From Thiotrichaceae bacterium (GTDB lineage: Bacteria > Pseudomonadota > Gammaproteobacteria > Thiotrichales > Thiotrichaceae), in NCBI GenBank assembly GCA_026988095.1, contig JALSLX010000116.1:1-42189 (forward strand): a stretch of DNA of 42,189 bases, in the 5' to 3' direction. The notes under the pieces are model-generated. The model was given only the letters and a program-made list of their open reading frames with translations. It was not told where the DNA came from and did no database searches. Shown here in pieces: positions 10,674 through 23,033 of this stretch; positions within the stretch are counted from its first letter, which is position 1, and each line of letters starts with the position of its first letter. Position numbers and translations under genes: made by a program.

Positions 10674-10746
10674 CCCCCCTTTTTTCGATGATTTGTATGT
10701 TATTTGAGCTGTATTTAAAATACAAAACGTCGAAAAAGAGGGGGGG
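10674..10746. repeat. palindromic repeat family P2, copy C (C-tract/G-tract hairpin)
   Basis: CCCCCCTTTTTTTCGATGATTTGTATG...AATACAAAACGTCGAAAAAGAGGGGGG; related to copies at 26291-26376 and 34035-34113. Confidence 0.75.
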
Positions 10747-10786
10747 CTCTAAAATAGAGCTGAAAAAAGAAAAAAGCGACCCTGTT

Positions 10787-12964
10787 TTACAAAACAGTCA
10801 AATTCGCATAGGTAAGCACTAGCCACTTGCTCCCAGCCTCAACAAAATTAACCTGCACTCGCGCCTGGCTGCCAGAGCCTTCCACGTCGGTAATCACACC
10901 TTCGCCAAATTTAGCATGGGATACTTGCTGTCCAACTCTCATGCCTGTTTCGTTTGTTCGTGTTGCTAATGGTTTTTTCACTTCTCTTTCGTAAGTGTTC
11001 TTATAAGTTTTCACTTTTGGTCGAATCTCGTTAATTAGGTTGTAAGGTATTTCTTTTAAGAAACGTGAGGGGGTGCCGTAAAGCGTGTTCCCATAAAGTC
11101 TACGTTGTTCAGCGTAGCAGATTACCAGCTGTTTTTCAGCACGGGTGATGCCAACGTAACAAAGGCGGCGTTCTTCTTCGAGATCATTTTCACTTTCTAT
11201 GGATCTTTGATGGGGGAATAAGCCTTCTTCTAAGCCAACTAAAAACACTAGCGGGAATTCTAAGCCTTTGGCAGAGTGCAGCGTCATTAATTGTACGCAA
11301 TCATCGCCAGCTTGACCTTGTCCTTCGCCCGCTTCTAACGAGGCGTGTGCCAGGAATGCGGTGAGGAAATCCATGTCGGCGTGTTCTTCGTCGGGCTTAT
11401 AGGTGAAACCTTGTGCGGCTGATATTAGTTCATTGAGGTTTTCAATGCGTGCTTGTCCAGCATCACCTTTTTCTTTTTTGAGATAGTGGTCTTTGAGTCT
11501 TGAATGTTCGATAACGTGTTCAACTTGATCGTCTAATGGAAGCCCATCTATCTCAGTTGCTATGTTATTGATGAGTGAAATAAAACCTGCAATGGAGGAG
11601 CCTGCTCGCGGTGTAAATGCATTTTTTTCAAGTAGTGCAAGCGTGGACTGCCACATAGAGGTGCTGGTGTTGCGTGCGTGTTCGCGTACGATGTCGATGG
11701 TTTTCCCGCCGATGCCTCGGGTGGGTTGGTTTACTACGCGCTCGTATGATGGGTCGTCATGACGATTAGAGGTGAGGCGCAAATAGGCGAGAGCATCTTT
11801 TATTTCAGCTCGTTCGAAAAAGCGTTGGCCACCGTATACGCGATAAGCGATGGCATTTTCATTTAACATACTTTCAAATACACGTGATTGAGCATTTGAG
11901 CGATATAAAATTGCGATATCTTTATGTGAGTTACCGTGACTTGTCCATTGTTGAATGCGTGAGATTACATAGGTAGCCTCATCAAGTTCATTATAGGCTG
12001 CGTATAAATGTATGGGTTCGCCATCCCCATCTGCTGTCCATAAGTTTTTACCTAAGCGACCTGTGTTGTTATCTATCACAGCATTGGCAGCGTTAAGAAT
12101 ATTGCCTGTGGAGCGATAATTTTGTTCTAGTTTAATGGTTTCTGCGCCAGAAAAATCACGAGAGAAATTTTGAATGTGTTCAATTTTTGCACCACGCCAT
12201 CCATAAATGGATTGATCGTCATCACCTACTACAAAGGGTGGAATATGCGCGCCTGATATAAGTTTCACCCAATTGTATTGCAGTGTATTGGTGTCTTGAA
12301 ACTCATCCACTAAAATATGCTGAAAGCGTTTTTGATAATGAAGTAAGATTTCCGCGTTATCGCGTAGTAATTCTAAAGAACGCAATAGTAGCTCGGCAAA
12401 GTCAACTACGCCAGCACGTTGACAGGCGGCTTCATATTGGGCGTAAATTTCAACTAGCTGGCGCGTGGTTGGATCGCCTTTAGCCTCTATATGCTGAGGG
12501 CGTACGCCTTCATCTTTACGGTTGTTAATATAGTATTGTGATTGTTTGGCTGGCCAGAGTTTCTCATCAAGCTCCATGCCGCGCATTATGCGTTTGATCA
12601 TGCGGAGTTGATCATCTGAATCTAGAATTTGGAAACCTTGGGGTAACTTTGCTTCTTGATAATGCCTGCGTAATAAGCGATGCGATAGACCGTGAAAGGT
12701 TCCTACCCACATTCCACCTATTGGAGATCCGAGTAGATTTTCAATACGCCCGCGCATTTCAGCTGCCGCTTTATTGGTAAAGGTAACTGCTAGTATTGCG
12801 AAAGGTGATATTTCTTCGACCTGTATTAGCCATGCGATACGGTGAACTAAAACTCTGGTTTTGCCACTGCCTGCTCCAGCAAGGATGAGTAGTGGATTTG
12901 CGCCAGCAGAAACAGCTTCGCGCTGAGGTTTGTTTAAGTCATCTAATATGTGTGATACGTCCAT
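10787..12964 (-). CDS. uvrD: DNA helicase II UvrD (SF1 helicase)
   Basis: LILAGAGSGKTRVLVHRIAWL, VDEFQDTNTLQYNWVKLI, VGDDDQSIYGWRGA, LMTLHSAKGLEFPLVFLVG. Confidence 0.96.
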   Translation of the reverse strand: MDVSHILDDLNKPQREAVSAGANPLLILAGAGSGKTRVLVHRIAWLIQVEEISPFAILAVTFTNKAAAEMRGRIENLLGSPIGGMWVGTFHGLSHRLLRRHYQEAKLPQGFQILDSDDQLRMIKRIMRGMELDEKLWPAKQSQYYINNRKDEGVRPQHIEAKGDPTTRQLVEIYAQYEAACQRAGVVDFAELLLRSLELLRDNAEILLHYQKRFQHILVDEFQDTNTLQYNWVKLISGAHIPPFVVGDDDQSIYGWRGAKIEHIQNFSRDFSGAETIKLEQNYRSTGNILNAANAVIDNNTGRLGKNLWTADGDGEPIHLYAAYNELDEATYVISRIQQWTSHGNSHKDIAILYRSNAQSRVFESMLNENAIAYRVYGGQRFFERAEIKDALAYLRLTSNRHDDPSYERVVNQPTRGIGGKTIDIVREHARNTSTSMWQSTLALLEKNAFTPRAGSSIAGFISLINNIATEIDGLPLDDQVEHVIEHSRLKDHYLKKEKGDAGQARIENLNELISAAQGFTYKPDEEHADMDFLTAFLAHASLEAGEGQGQAGDDCVQLMTLHSAKGLEFPLVFLVGLEEGLFPHQRSIESENDLEEERRLCYVGITRAEKQLVICYAEQRRLYGNTLYGTPSRFLKEIPYNLINEIRPKVKTYKNTYEREVKKPLATRTNETGMRVGQQVSHAKFGEGVITDVEGSGSQARVQVNFVEAGSKWLVLTYANLTVL

Positions 12965-13057
12965 TAGGGGATTGTAATGGATTTATGTAAATGTGTATTA
13001 GGACTTTTTGAATAAAATCGATAAACTTCACGGTTTTATTATTAATTAGAAAATTGA

Positions 13058-13468
13058 ATGCTTGATTTAATACTAATGGTGCGACAACTAAGGGATGTTA
13101 CTTTTTTTAAGGTCACTACGCGGGTGTTGGTGCTTGCTTTAATGATTGCGGGAGCTTGGGTGGCTACGCGAACACTAAATTTCCCAGAAACTGTTGAGTT
13201 TAATGATAAGGTGGTACACGTCATTGTATTCTTCGGTTTCGCTTTGCTAATGGATTTAGCATCTTCACGTCATCCATTTTGGCTGTGGAAAGGATTACCC
13301 TTACTAGCTTATGGGATAGTTATAGAGGTGATGCAATACTATTCTCCTGATCGTTCTTTCTCTCTTTTAGATTGGCTTGCTGATTTTTCTGGTGTCTTAC
13401 TGTATTTTCTTTCAAGGTATACCCTATTATGGGTAGCATCAATACAATCTATTAATGATCAACAATAG
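13058..13468 (+). CDS. VanZ-like membrane protein
   Basis: FNDKVVHVIVFFGFALLMDLASS and GIVIEVMQYYSPDRSFSLLDWLADFSGVLL are VanZ-like motifs. Confidence 0.75.
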   Translation: MLDLILMVRQLRDVTFFKVTTRVLVLALMIAGAWVATRTLNFPETVEFNDKVVHVIVFFGFALLMDLASSRHPFWLWKGLPLLAYGIVIEVMQYYSPDRSFSLLDWLADFSGVLLYFLSRYTLLWVASIQSINDQQ

Positions 13469-13588
13469 TTAGTATTAATATATTAAGAAATACTTATTTA
13501 TTTGCATAGTTTTGTTGAGTGTATGAAATTGTGGTGTTAGAATTCGCGCGGTTCGAAAGGCAGTTCGAGGTAAGAGGGCGTTTAAATC

Positions 13589-13936
13589 ATGCAAAGTTTT
13601 TTGTGGGCTCAAACGCTACTGATTTTGTTGGGAACTGGGTTTTCGTATTACTATATGGGCGAACTTGGTGCTCAATCTGCGGCTTACGGTGGTGGAATAG
13701 CTCTTTTTAGCTCTTTGATTTTAATGCGACGTACAACTCGCGCAATGAAGTCAGCAGAAGATGGATCTCCACAAGTGATGGGGTTGCTTTATATAGGTGT
13801 GATACAACGGTATGTGTTTGTTTTGTTGGGTTTAGGTGTCGGTCTAGGGCTTCTGAAATTAAATGCAAAGCCGTTGTTGATAGTATTTGGAATTTCCCAG
13901 CTAGCGTATTTTATGCCTTGGCTGGGGAAAGAATAA
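13589..13936 (+). CDS. atpI: ATP synthase subunit I
   Basis: Small four-span membrane protein immediately upstream of atpB. Confidence 0.82.
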   Translation: MQSFLWAQTLLILLGTGFSYYYMGELGAQSAAYGGGIALFSSLILMRRTTRAMKSAEDGSPQVMGLLYIGVIQRYVFVLLGLGVGLGLLKLNAKPLLIVFGISQLAYFMPWLGKE

Positions 13937-13952
13937 AAGTTTAAGGAAATAG

Positions 13953-14831
<879 letters not shown>

Positions 14832-14897
14832 TAGGTGTTAATTATAATTGTAGTTAATATCTAATATATATTTACATAAAACATTTTTTGATTTTAA

Positions 14898-15155
<258 letters not shown>

Positions 15156-15183
15156 TCTATTTACTATTTGAAGGTTTAGAATA

Positions 15184-15654
15184 ATGAATATTAACCTAAC
15201 ATTATTGCTAGAGATGATCGTTTTCGCCATATTTGTTTGGTTTACGATGAAGTTTGTTTGGGGGCCAATCGTTGGTGTCCTTGATGAGCGTAAAGCAACT
15301 ATTGCTGATGGTCTTGCTGCCTCTGAAAAAGGTCTTAAAGATCAAGAGATGGCAAAAGAGCTAGCTAAGCAGAAGGTAAAAGAAGCAAAGCTAGAAGCTG
15401 CTGAAATTATTGCTCAAGCAAAATCACGTGATACTCAAATGGTCGAAGAAGCGAAAGGCAAAGCTGTTGAAGAAGCAGATCGTATCATAGCAGGTGCTCA
15501 GGCGGAGATTGACCAAGAAGTTAATCGAGCTAAAGATTCTTTGCGTACTCAAGTATCAGAATTGGCAGTTGCAGGAGCGAGTAAGATTCTAGGCAAAGAA
15601 GTTGATGCAAGTGCTCATAAAACAGCGCTTAAAGACTTGATTGCACAAATCTAG
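15184..15654 (+). CDS. atpF: F0F1 ATP synthase subunit b
   Basis: NINLTLLLEMIVFAIFVWFTMKFVWGP then long charged helix. Confidence 0.97.
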   Translation: MNINLTLLLEMIVFAIFVWFTMKFVWGPIVGVLDERKATIADGLAASEKGLKDQEMAKELAKQKVKEAKLEAAEIIAQAKSRDTQMVEEAKGKAVEEADRIIAGAQAEIDQEVNRAKDSLRTQVSELAVAGASKILGKEVDASAHKTALKDLIAQI

Positions 15655-15680
15655 GAAGAAGCAGGAATAGGAGTTTAGAT

Positions 15681-16217
15681 ATGTCTGAATTAACTACCGC
15701 AGCTCGTCCTTACGCTCGTGCCGTATTTGAAATGGCTAATGAAGCAAAGGATTTGGCTAAATGGTCAGAGACACTTGCTTTTATGGGTGTAGTAGCAGGG
15801 AATGAAGATGTGAAAGCATTATTAGCAAACCCAAAAATGGCTAAACAAGCTGGTGCCGATGCTTTCATAAAGCTATGCGACAAGAAGCTGGATGATAAAG
15901 CGCAAAACTTAGTTAAAATGTTGGCTGAGAATGACCGTTTATCATTATTGCCTGAAATGAGTGTGATTTATGAAGCACTTAAAGATGAGGCTGAAGGTTC
16001 TATCGAGGCGCTAGTAACAGCGGCGAAAAAACTAACCAAGGCAGAAGAAACGTCGATTGCGGCTGCTCTGAAAAAGCGTTTGGGATGTGATGTAAAATTA
16101 AAAGTTAGCGTGGATGAGTCACTACTTGGTGGTGCAATTATTCGGGCTGGCGACTTAGTAATGGATGGATCTCTGAAAGGTCGTCTTGATAAAATGACAA
16201 ATGTAATGTTGAACTAG
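15681..16217 (+). CDS. atpH: F0F1 ATP synthase subunit delta
   Basis: TTAARPYARAVFEMA N-terminus; LGGAIIRAGDLVMDGSLKGRL C-terminus. Confidence 0.97.
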   Translation: MSELTTAARPYARAVFEMANEAKDLAKWSETLAFMGVVAGNEDVKALLANPKMAKQAGADAFIKLCDKKLDDKAQNLVKMLAENDRLSLLPEMSVIYEALKDEAEGSIEALVTAAKKLTKAEETSIAAALKKRLGCDVKLKVSVDESLLGGAIIRAGDLVMDGSLKGRLDKMTNVMLN

Positions 16218-16281
16218 TCGTTCACTTTAGATGTGTTAATGAAATGCTAAGTACAAATAATTATTGAATATAGGTAAAGGT

Positions 16282-17823
16282 ATGCAACTTAACCCCACAG
16301 AAATCAGTGATCTAATAAAGAAGCGTATTGATGGCTTCGATACAGATGCTGAAGCTCGTACGGAAGGTACAATCGTATCCATCATGGATGGCATCGTGCG
16401 TATACACGGCTTATCTGATGTTATGTCAGGTGAGATGATTGAATTCTCAAATGGCTCATTTGGTTTGGCTTTGAACTTGGAGCGCGACTCAGTCGGTGCG
16501 GTTGTTCTAGGTGACTACAAAGGCATGACAGAAGGTGATACGGCTAAATGTACGGGTCGTATTCTTGATGTTCCTGTAGGTCCAGAATTAATGGGTCGTG
16601 TTGTTGACTCGTTAGGTGCGCCAATTGATGGAAAAGGTCCAGTTAATACGAAAGAGATGAACCCGATTGAGCGTCAAGCTCCGGGTGTAATCGAACGTAA
16701 GTCAGTTGATGAGCCAATGGAAACTGGAATCAAAGCACTTGATTCAATGGTTCCTGTTGGGCGTGGTCAGCGTGAATTAATTATCGGTGATCGCCAAACA
16801 GGTAAAACGGCGATTGCGATAGATGCGATCATTAACCAAAAAGGTAGAAATGTTAAATGTATTTATGTTGCAGTAGGTCAAAAGGCTTCATCTGTAGCGG
16901 GTATCGTGCGTAAGCTTGAAGAATACGGTGCAATGGATTACACCATTGTTGTTGCGGCTAACGCATCAGATCCAGCTTCTATGCAATACCTCGCACCTTA
17001 TGCAGGTTGTGCAATGGGTGAGTACTTCCGTGATAACGGCGAAGATGCTTTGATTATCTATGATGATTTGACAAAGCAGGCTTGGGCATATCGTCAGGTA
17101 TCATTGTTGCTACGTCGTCCTCCGGGTCGTGAAGCATATCCTGGTGATGTTTTCTTCTTACATTCTCGTTTATTAGAGCGTTCGTCGCGTGTCAATGCTG
17201 AATATGTTGAGCGTTACACAAAAGGTAAAGTGAAGGGTAAGACGGGTTCTTTGACAGCTTATCCAATCATCGAAACACAGGAAGGTGATGTATCGGCATT
17301 CGTACCTACTAATGTAATCTCAATCACAGACGGGCAAATCTTCCTAGATACTGACTTATTTAACTCTGGTAATCGTCCAGCGATAGATGCGGGTCTTTCA
17401 GTGTCTCGAGTAGGTGGCGCGGCACAGACTAAAATCATCAAGAAATTAGGTGGCGGTATTCGTCTTGACTTGGCTCAGTATCGTGAATTAGCAGCATTCT
17501 CACAGTTTGCCTCTGATTTGGATGAAGGTACAAGAAAGCAGTTAGAGCGTGGTGAGCGTGTAACAGCACTTATGACGCAGAAGCAGTACTCGCCTTTAAA
17601 AACAGGTGAGCTTGCTTTTACATTATTTGCGGCTAACGAAGGTTTTATTGATGATGTTGAAGTTGCTAAGGTTGGCGATTTTGAATCAGCAATGCTTGCG
17701 TATGTTCGTTCAGAGAAGTCAGATTTTCTTGATAGCTTAAATGAAAGCGGTGATTACAGTGATGAAATCGCAGCTGAAATGAAAAGCGCGCTTGAAGACT
17801 TCAAATCGAAAGGTACTTGGTAA
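16282..17823 (+). CDS. atpA: F0F1 ATP synthase subunit alpha
   Basis: [38 protein letters not shown] at 16282 preferred over the TTG at 16264 used by the ORF track. Confidence 0.98.
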   Translation: MQLNPTEISDLIKKRIDGFDTDAEARTEGTIVSIMDGIVRIHGLSDVMSGEMIEFSNGSFGLALNLERDSVGAVVLGDYKGMTEGDTAKCTGRILDVPVGPELMGRVVDSLGAPIDGKGPVNTKEMNPIERQAPGVIERKSVDEPMETGIKALDSMVPVGRGQRELIIGDRQTGKTAIAIDAIINQKGRNVKCIYVAVGQKASSVAGIVRKLEEYGAMDYTIVVAANASDPASMQYLAPYAGCAMGEYFRDNGEDALIIYDDLTKQAWAYRQVSLLLRRPPGREAYPGDVFFLHSRLLERSSRVNAEYVERYTKGKVKGKTGSLTAYPIIETQEGDVSAFVPTNVISITDGQIFLDTDLFNSGNRPAIDAGLSVSRVGGAAQTKIIKKLGGGIRLDLAQYRELAAFSQFASDLDEGTRKQLERGERVTALMTQKQYSPLKTGELAFTLFAANEGFIDDVEVAKVGDFESAMLAYVRSEKSDFLDSLNESGDYSDEIAAEMKSALEDFKSKGTW

Positions 17824-17852
17824 ACAGGTGCTTGGCAGATAAGGAGTAATCA

Positions 17853-18713
17853 ATGGCAGGTCTTAAAGAAATACGTTCGCAAATTGGTAGTATTCAAAAT
17901 ACCAAAAAGATAACCAAAGCTATGGAAATGGTTGCGGCATCTAAAATGCGTCGTGCCAGAGAGCGTATGGATGCTTCGCGTCCTTATGCTGATAAAATGC
18001 GTCAAGTGGTTAGTCATATGGCGTTAGGTAAGTTGGAATACCAGCACACTTTTGTAAAAGAGCGTGAAACAGTAAAGCGTGTGGGATATATAGTTATCTC
18101 ATCTGATCGTGGTTTGTGCGGTGGATTGAATACCAATCTATTCAAGAAGGCATTCCAAGACATTGCAGACTGGAAAGAACAAGATGTTGAAGTTGATATT
18201 GCAGTTTTTGGTAGTAAAGCACTTTCTACATTTAGACGTTTTGGCGTGGTTGCAGAAGCAACAGGGCTTGGTGATAAGCCTGGTATGAACGATATGGTAG
18301 GTACCATCAAAGTAATGCTTGATGCTTACGAAGAAGGGCGTATTGATCGTTTATTCTTGGTAGAGAATGAGTTTGTAAATAGTATGACTCAATCGCCACG
18401 CGTTACACAGATGATTCCAATTATTGCAGCTGATATGGAAGAGATACAATATCACTGGGACTATATCTACGAGCCAGAATCAAATGAAGTTATTGATATT
18501 TTAATGGATCGTTATATTGAGTCATTAGTATATCAAGGTGTCGTAGAAAATATCGCGTGTGAGATGTCGGCCCGCATGGTTGCGATGAAAAGTGCAACCG
18601 ATAATGCCGGTGATATGATTGATAAGTTAAAGTTGAAATACAATAAAGCACGTCAAGCAGCGATTACACAAGAAATTTCAGAAATTGTTTCAGGTGCAGC
18701 AGCAGTTGAGTAA
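17853..18713 (+). CDS. atpG: F0F1 ATP synthase subunit gamma
   Basis: [36 protein letters not shown]-terminal [18 protein letters not shown]. Confidence 0.98.
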   Translation: MAGLKEIRSQIGSIQNTKKITKAMEMVAASKMRRARERMDASRPYADKMRQVVSHMALGKLEYQHTFVKERETVKRVGYIVISSDRGLCGGLNTNLFKKAFQDIADWKEQDVEVDIAVFGSKALSTFRRFGVVAEATGLGDKPGMNDMVGTIKVMLDAYEEGRIDRLFLVENEFVNSMTQSPRVTQMIPIIAADMEEIQYHWDYIYEPESNEVIDILMDRYIESLVYQGVVENIACEMSARMVAMKSATDNAGDMIDKLKLKYNKARQAAITQEISEIVSGAAAVE

Positions 18714-18776
18714 CTGTTTCACGCAGTGGTCAGTTAAAAAATACGAAACAATTTAGTAAACAAAAATTTAATTTAA

Positions 18777-20177
<1,401 letters not shown>

Positions 20178-20228
20178 GTCGTCTTGTTGTTTTTTGCATA
20201 GATAACAGAGATTACAGGGAATATAAGC

Positions 20229-20651
20229 ATGGCTATGACAATGCAGTTAGACGTAGTAAGCGCTGAAGAGTCACTATTTTCAGGTGCTGTGCAAGAGTTG
20301 ATAGCACCAGGTTCGATGGGTGACCTAGGTATTATGCCTCGTCACTCTCAGTTGATTACAACTTTAAAAGCTGGTGAGCTAAAGTACAAAACAGGTGATG
20401 GTGAAGTTTCATTGTTTGTTGCGGGTGGCATAATGGAGGTTCAACCTTCAATCGTTACTATTTTAGCTGATACGGCGGTAAGATCAGAAGATCTCGACGA
20501 GCAAACAGCTAAAGATGCGCAAAAACGTGCGGAAGATGCTTTAGAGGGAAAAGATCCTGAAGACTTAGATTATGAAGCTATTAGAGCAGAACTTGATGCC
20601 GCGAAAGCTCAGATTGAAATGATTCATCGAATTGGTAAGACTTTAAGGTAA
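20229..20651 (+). CDS. atpC: F0F1 ATP synthase subunit epsilon
   Basis: MQLDVVSAEESLFSGAVQELIAPGSMGDLGIMPRHSQLITTLKAGEL. Confidence 0.97.
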   Translation: MAMTMQLDVVSAEESLFSGAVQELIAPGSMGDLGIMPRHSQLITTLKAGELKYKTGDGEVSLFVAGGIMEVQPSIVTILADTAVRSEDLDEQTAKDAQKRAEDALEGKDPEDLDYEAIRAELDAAKAQIEMIHRIGKTLR

Positions 20652-20783
20652 TACGAATAAATAATTCATGTTATATTTTGGATGTTAGTTTTAATTTGAA
20701 ATGTAAAAAAATCAATTTTTAGTTGTTTGTAATGACTATTAACAACAAATGTATAAATTTTTGTTGCTTTTTTACCATTTTTT

Positions 20784-20812
20784 TTGAATATGAGTTGATT
20801 TAAGACTATACT
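20784..20812 (+). promoter_or_regulatory. sigma-70 promoter for the peptidoglycan-binding lipoprotein gene
   Basis: TTGAAT-N17-TATACT. Confidence 0.7.
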
Positions 20813-20902
20813 CCCTCTGCGAATAAACAGTAATTATGGATCGTTTGTTCACAAATGGTCATTTAAAATTTTATAACTAACAAGTAGTAAAGGATGCACA
20901 TT

Positions 20903-21433
20903 ATGAAGATAACAAATCAACTTTCTATTGCAACACTCGTATTAGCGGGTGTTTTTGCAACAGGTTGTTCACAACAATCAGCAGGCGGTTCACAGGTTTC
21001 TGGGGGTTCTCAGCAACAAGTTGAAGGTGGTTCACAGGTACAAAATGCTGGTGGTTCACAACAAGCTAGTTCACAACAGCAAGTAGAAGCACCTGCTCCA
21101 GTAGTTGCTGCACCTGCTCCAACAGCAACTCCAGTTTCTGTTCCAGCAGCCGCTCCAGCAATGATGCCTAAGCCTCAAGGAAATCGTTGGACGCACACTC
21201 ACCCAGCAATTCCAAATTGTACTAAGTCAGTTCGTCACACACACAAGTACAACAGCGCGCGTCATTCTCACAAGTATGGTTGTCGTCCAATGGCTGCTAA
21301 AGCTAAAGCACCACAGGTTGATGTTCGTGCTTTACAAACTAAGCTGAAAGCTAAAGGCTACTACAAAGGACCTATCGACGGTGTTGTAGGACCTGCTACT
21401 CGTAGCGCACTTCAGCGTTTCATGCAGCGTTAA
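20903..21433 (+). CDS. lipoprotein with GGSQ-rich linker, His-rich segment and C-terminal peptidoglycan-binding domain
   Basis: Lipobox-like LAGVFATGC; repeated GGSQ; HTHP..C..VRHTHKY..ARHSHKYGC; PG_binding_1-like LQTKLKAKGYYKGPIDGVVGPATRSALQRF. Start at MKITN preferred; ORF track starts at 20894. Confidence 0.7.
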   Translation: MKITNQLSIATLVLAGVFATGCSQQSAGGSQVSGGSQQQVEGGSQVQNAGGSQQASSQQQVEAPAPVVAAPAPTATPVSVPAAAPAMMPKPQGNRWTHTHPAIPNCTKSVRHTHKYNSARHSHKYGCRPMAAKAKAPQVDVRALQTKLKAKGYYKGPIDGVVGPATRSALQRFMQR

Positions 21434-21476
21434 GGCAAAGCTAAAACGTTTACTCTAATATTTTTAGAGTAAAGAA

Positions 21477-21510
21477 TGGGACTGGGGTTTTACCTCAGTC
21501 CCATTTTTTT
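21477..21510 (+). terminator. intrinsic terminator of the lipoprotein gene
   Basis: GGGACTGGGGT-ttt-ACCTCAGTCCC followed by ATTTTTTTT. Confidence 0.85.
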
Positions 21511-21613
21511 TGGGTCTAATTTATATAAATATGCACGTATACATATGGATGTGGTCATAAGTATTAGATGTTGTTAGAATTGTTCTATACAGGGATAAAA
21601 AAGAAGGAACTTC

Positions 21614-22861
21614 ATGAATAAGTTTAATAGGTTTTATTTAAAAGGAGTATTTTTGCTCTTTTTTCTTATAGCCAGCTCGGTCTCTTCCGCGATGGTATGG
21701 AAAGCTGAAAATACATGGGATGCTGTTTGGGACAAACGCTACCAACATTGGGTGAAAAATAACTGGACTGAAGATTTCTTTATGGATGAAAAGAGGCCCA
21801 TTTATTATAAATTTTCTCATGATTGTGCTGATGTACTTTATGCGATGCGTATTATTTTTTCATATGAAAATAAATTACCTTTTGTAATTCACGATCCTAG
21901 TAAACGAGGAAGAATGATTAGTAATGGAAAAACTCGTTGGGATAAATATCCAGAAGCAAAGCGCGTGCGTAAGTTTTTAGAATATGTTGCGGATAGGACA
22001 AGTACAAGAACCTTAGCGCGTGATACCTACCCCATAGCACTGGATGATATTAAACCTGGGGATATATATGCTTCCCCAAATGTTCACTCTTATGCAATTG
22101 TAAATATTACAGATACAGGCGTGGCCGAAGTTATGTCTTCAACAACTCCACAAGCCCCACGTTTTATGGATAGAATCCCGTCATTTCCTTTTTACTTACC
22201 TGAAGATTATAAAAATAAAAAAGATGGATATCGCCGTTTTATTCAACCTCAAAATATAAGAAAATCGCTCAAAAAACAGAAGGGCTACAGCGAAGAGCAG
22301 TTTGAAATTGCTAAATCTGTTAACTACGACTATGTTCGTTTTACTAATATAATTGCAAGTGCGCTGGGAAAGAAAAAAGAAGAGGCCGATGCAAAAACCC
22401 TTAGGTTACTAATTGCAATGTGTATGTATGCAAATGATCGCAGTGTCTACGTTTATGATGCTCTGTTTAAATTACAAGAGATGAAAAAGAAGGGCCGTAG
22501 GTGTATGACTCGTGCAGAATACAATAACTATTCAACCCCTTCACGAGACAGACGTTTAAAGGCTTTTTTCAATGCTGTAAAAAGCCATTATGAGAGGAAT
22601 AGTAAATATAAACATTGGACGCAACCACAACGTTGGGCTAAAGCACTATTTTCAGTAAAAGAGCCACGGCCTGCAGAAGTTAAGGAGTTAAATGAATTTT
22701 GTATGGTGCAAATGAGTCTGGGTGAAAAGTACTTTATGCCATTACGGCAGTTGAGACAAAATTTATCATCGGGCAGAGTTATATCAGATCCTCATGCGCC
22801 TTTGGAATATCGTTGGGGAGCACAAGCTAGTCCTTATAAGGCACGTTGTAAGACATATTAG
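21614..22861 (+). CDS. secreted protein of unknown family, NlpC/P60-like catalytic arrangement suspected
   Basis: Signal peptide (FLIASSVSSA); HDCADVLYAMRIIF (candidate Cys) and IKPGDIYASPNVHSYAIV (candidate His after PGD). Confidence 0.55.
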   Translation: MNKFNRFYLKGVFLLFFLIASSVSSAMVWKAENTWDAVWDKRYQHWVKNNWTEDFFMDEKRPIYYKFSHDCADVLYAMRIIFSYENKLPFVIHDPSKRGRMISNGKTRWDKYPEAKRVRKFLEYVADRTSTRTLARDTYPIALDDIKPGDIYASPNVHSYAIVNITDTGVAEVMSSTTPQAPRFMDRIPSFPFYLPEDYKNKKDGYRRFIQPQNIRKSLKKQKGYSEEQFEIAKSVNYDYVRFTNIIASALGKKKEEADAKTLRLLIAMCMYANDRSVYVYDALFKLQEMKKKGRRCMTRAEYNNYSTPSRDRRLKAFFNAVKSHYERNSKYKHWTQPQRWAKALFSVKEPRPAEVKELNEFCMVQMSLGEKYFMPLRQLRQNLSSGRVISDPHAPLEYRWGAQASPYKARCKTY

Positions 22862-22875
22862 AAAGAGTTTTTATT

Positions 22876-22936
22876 ACAAATCATCGAAAATATGGGGGGG
22901 TGGGCTTATTCATCCCCTTTTCTATCGATTGAAACC
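22876..22936. repeat. possible partial copy (D) of palindromic repeat family P2
   Basis: ACAAATCATCGAAAATATGGGGGGGTGGG resembles the 3' arm of P2 copies; followed by an alternative partner CATCCCCTTTTCTATCGATT. Confidence 0.45.
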
Positions 22937-23033
22937 CTCATTTTATCTGTTCTCCAGTGTTGCAATGGCACCTAATTGCTTATAATTTAGTCAATAATAA
23001 AATAATCACCCCATTCTAATATACGTCAGGCTT

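Noticed and set aside
10782-10798. CTGTTTTACAAAACAG palindrome at the uvrD stop as a LexA/SOS box
   Set aside because: It lies at the 3' end of uvrD rather than in the promoter and overlaps the stop codon; the upstream region of uvrD shows no CTGT-N8-ACAG match
16264-16281. TTG start of atpA as given by the ORF track
   Set aside because: ATG at 16282 with upstream GGTAAAGGT and canonical [10 protein letters not shown]-terminus is a better start
20743-20773. Terminator of the atp operon at AACAACAAAT...ATTTTTGTTGCTTTTTT
   Set aside because: The stem is AT-only with a bulge; plausible but too weak to list as a feature
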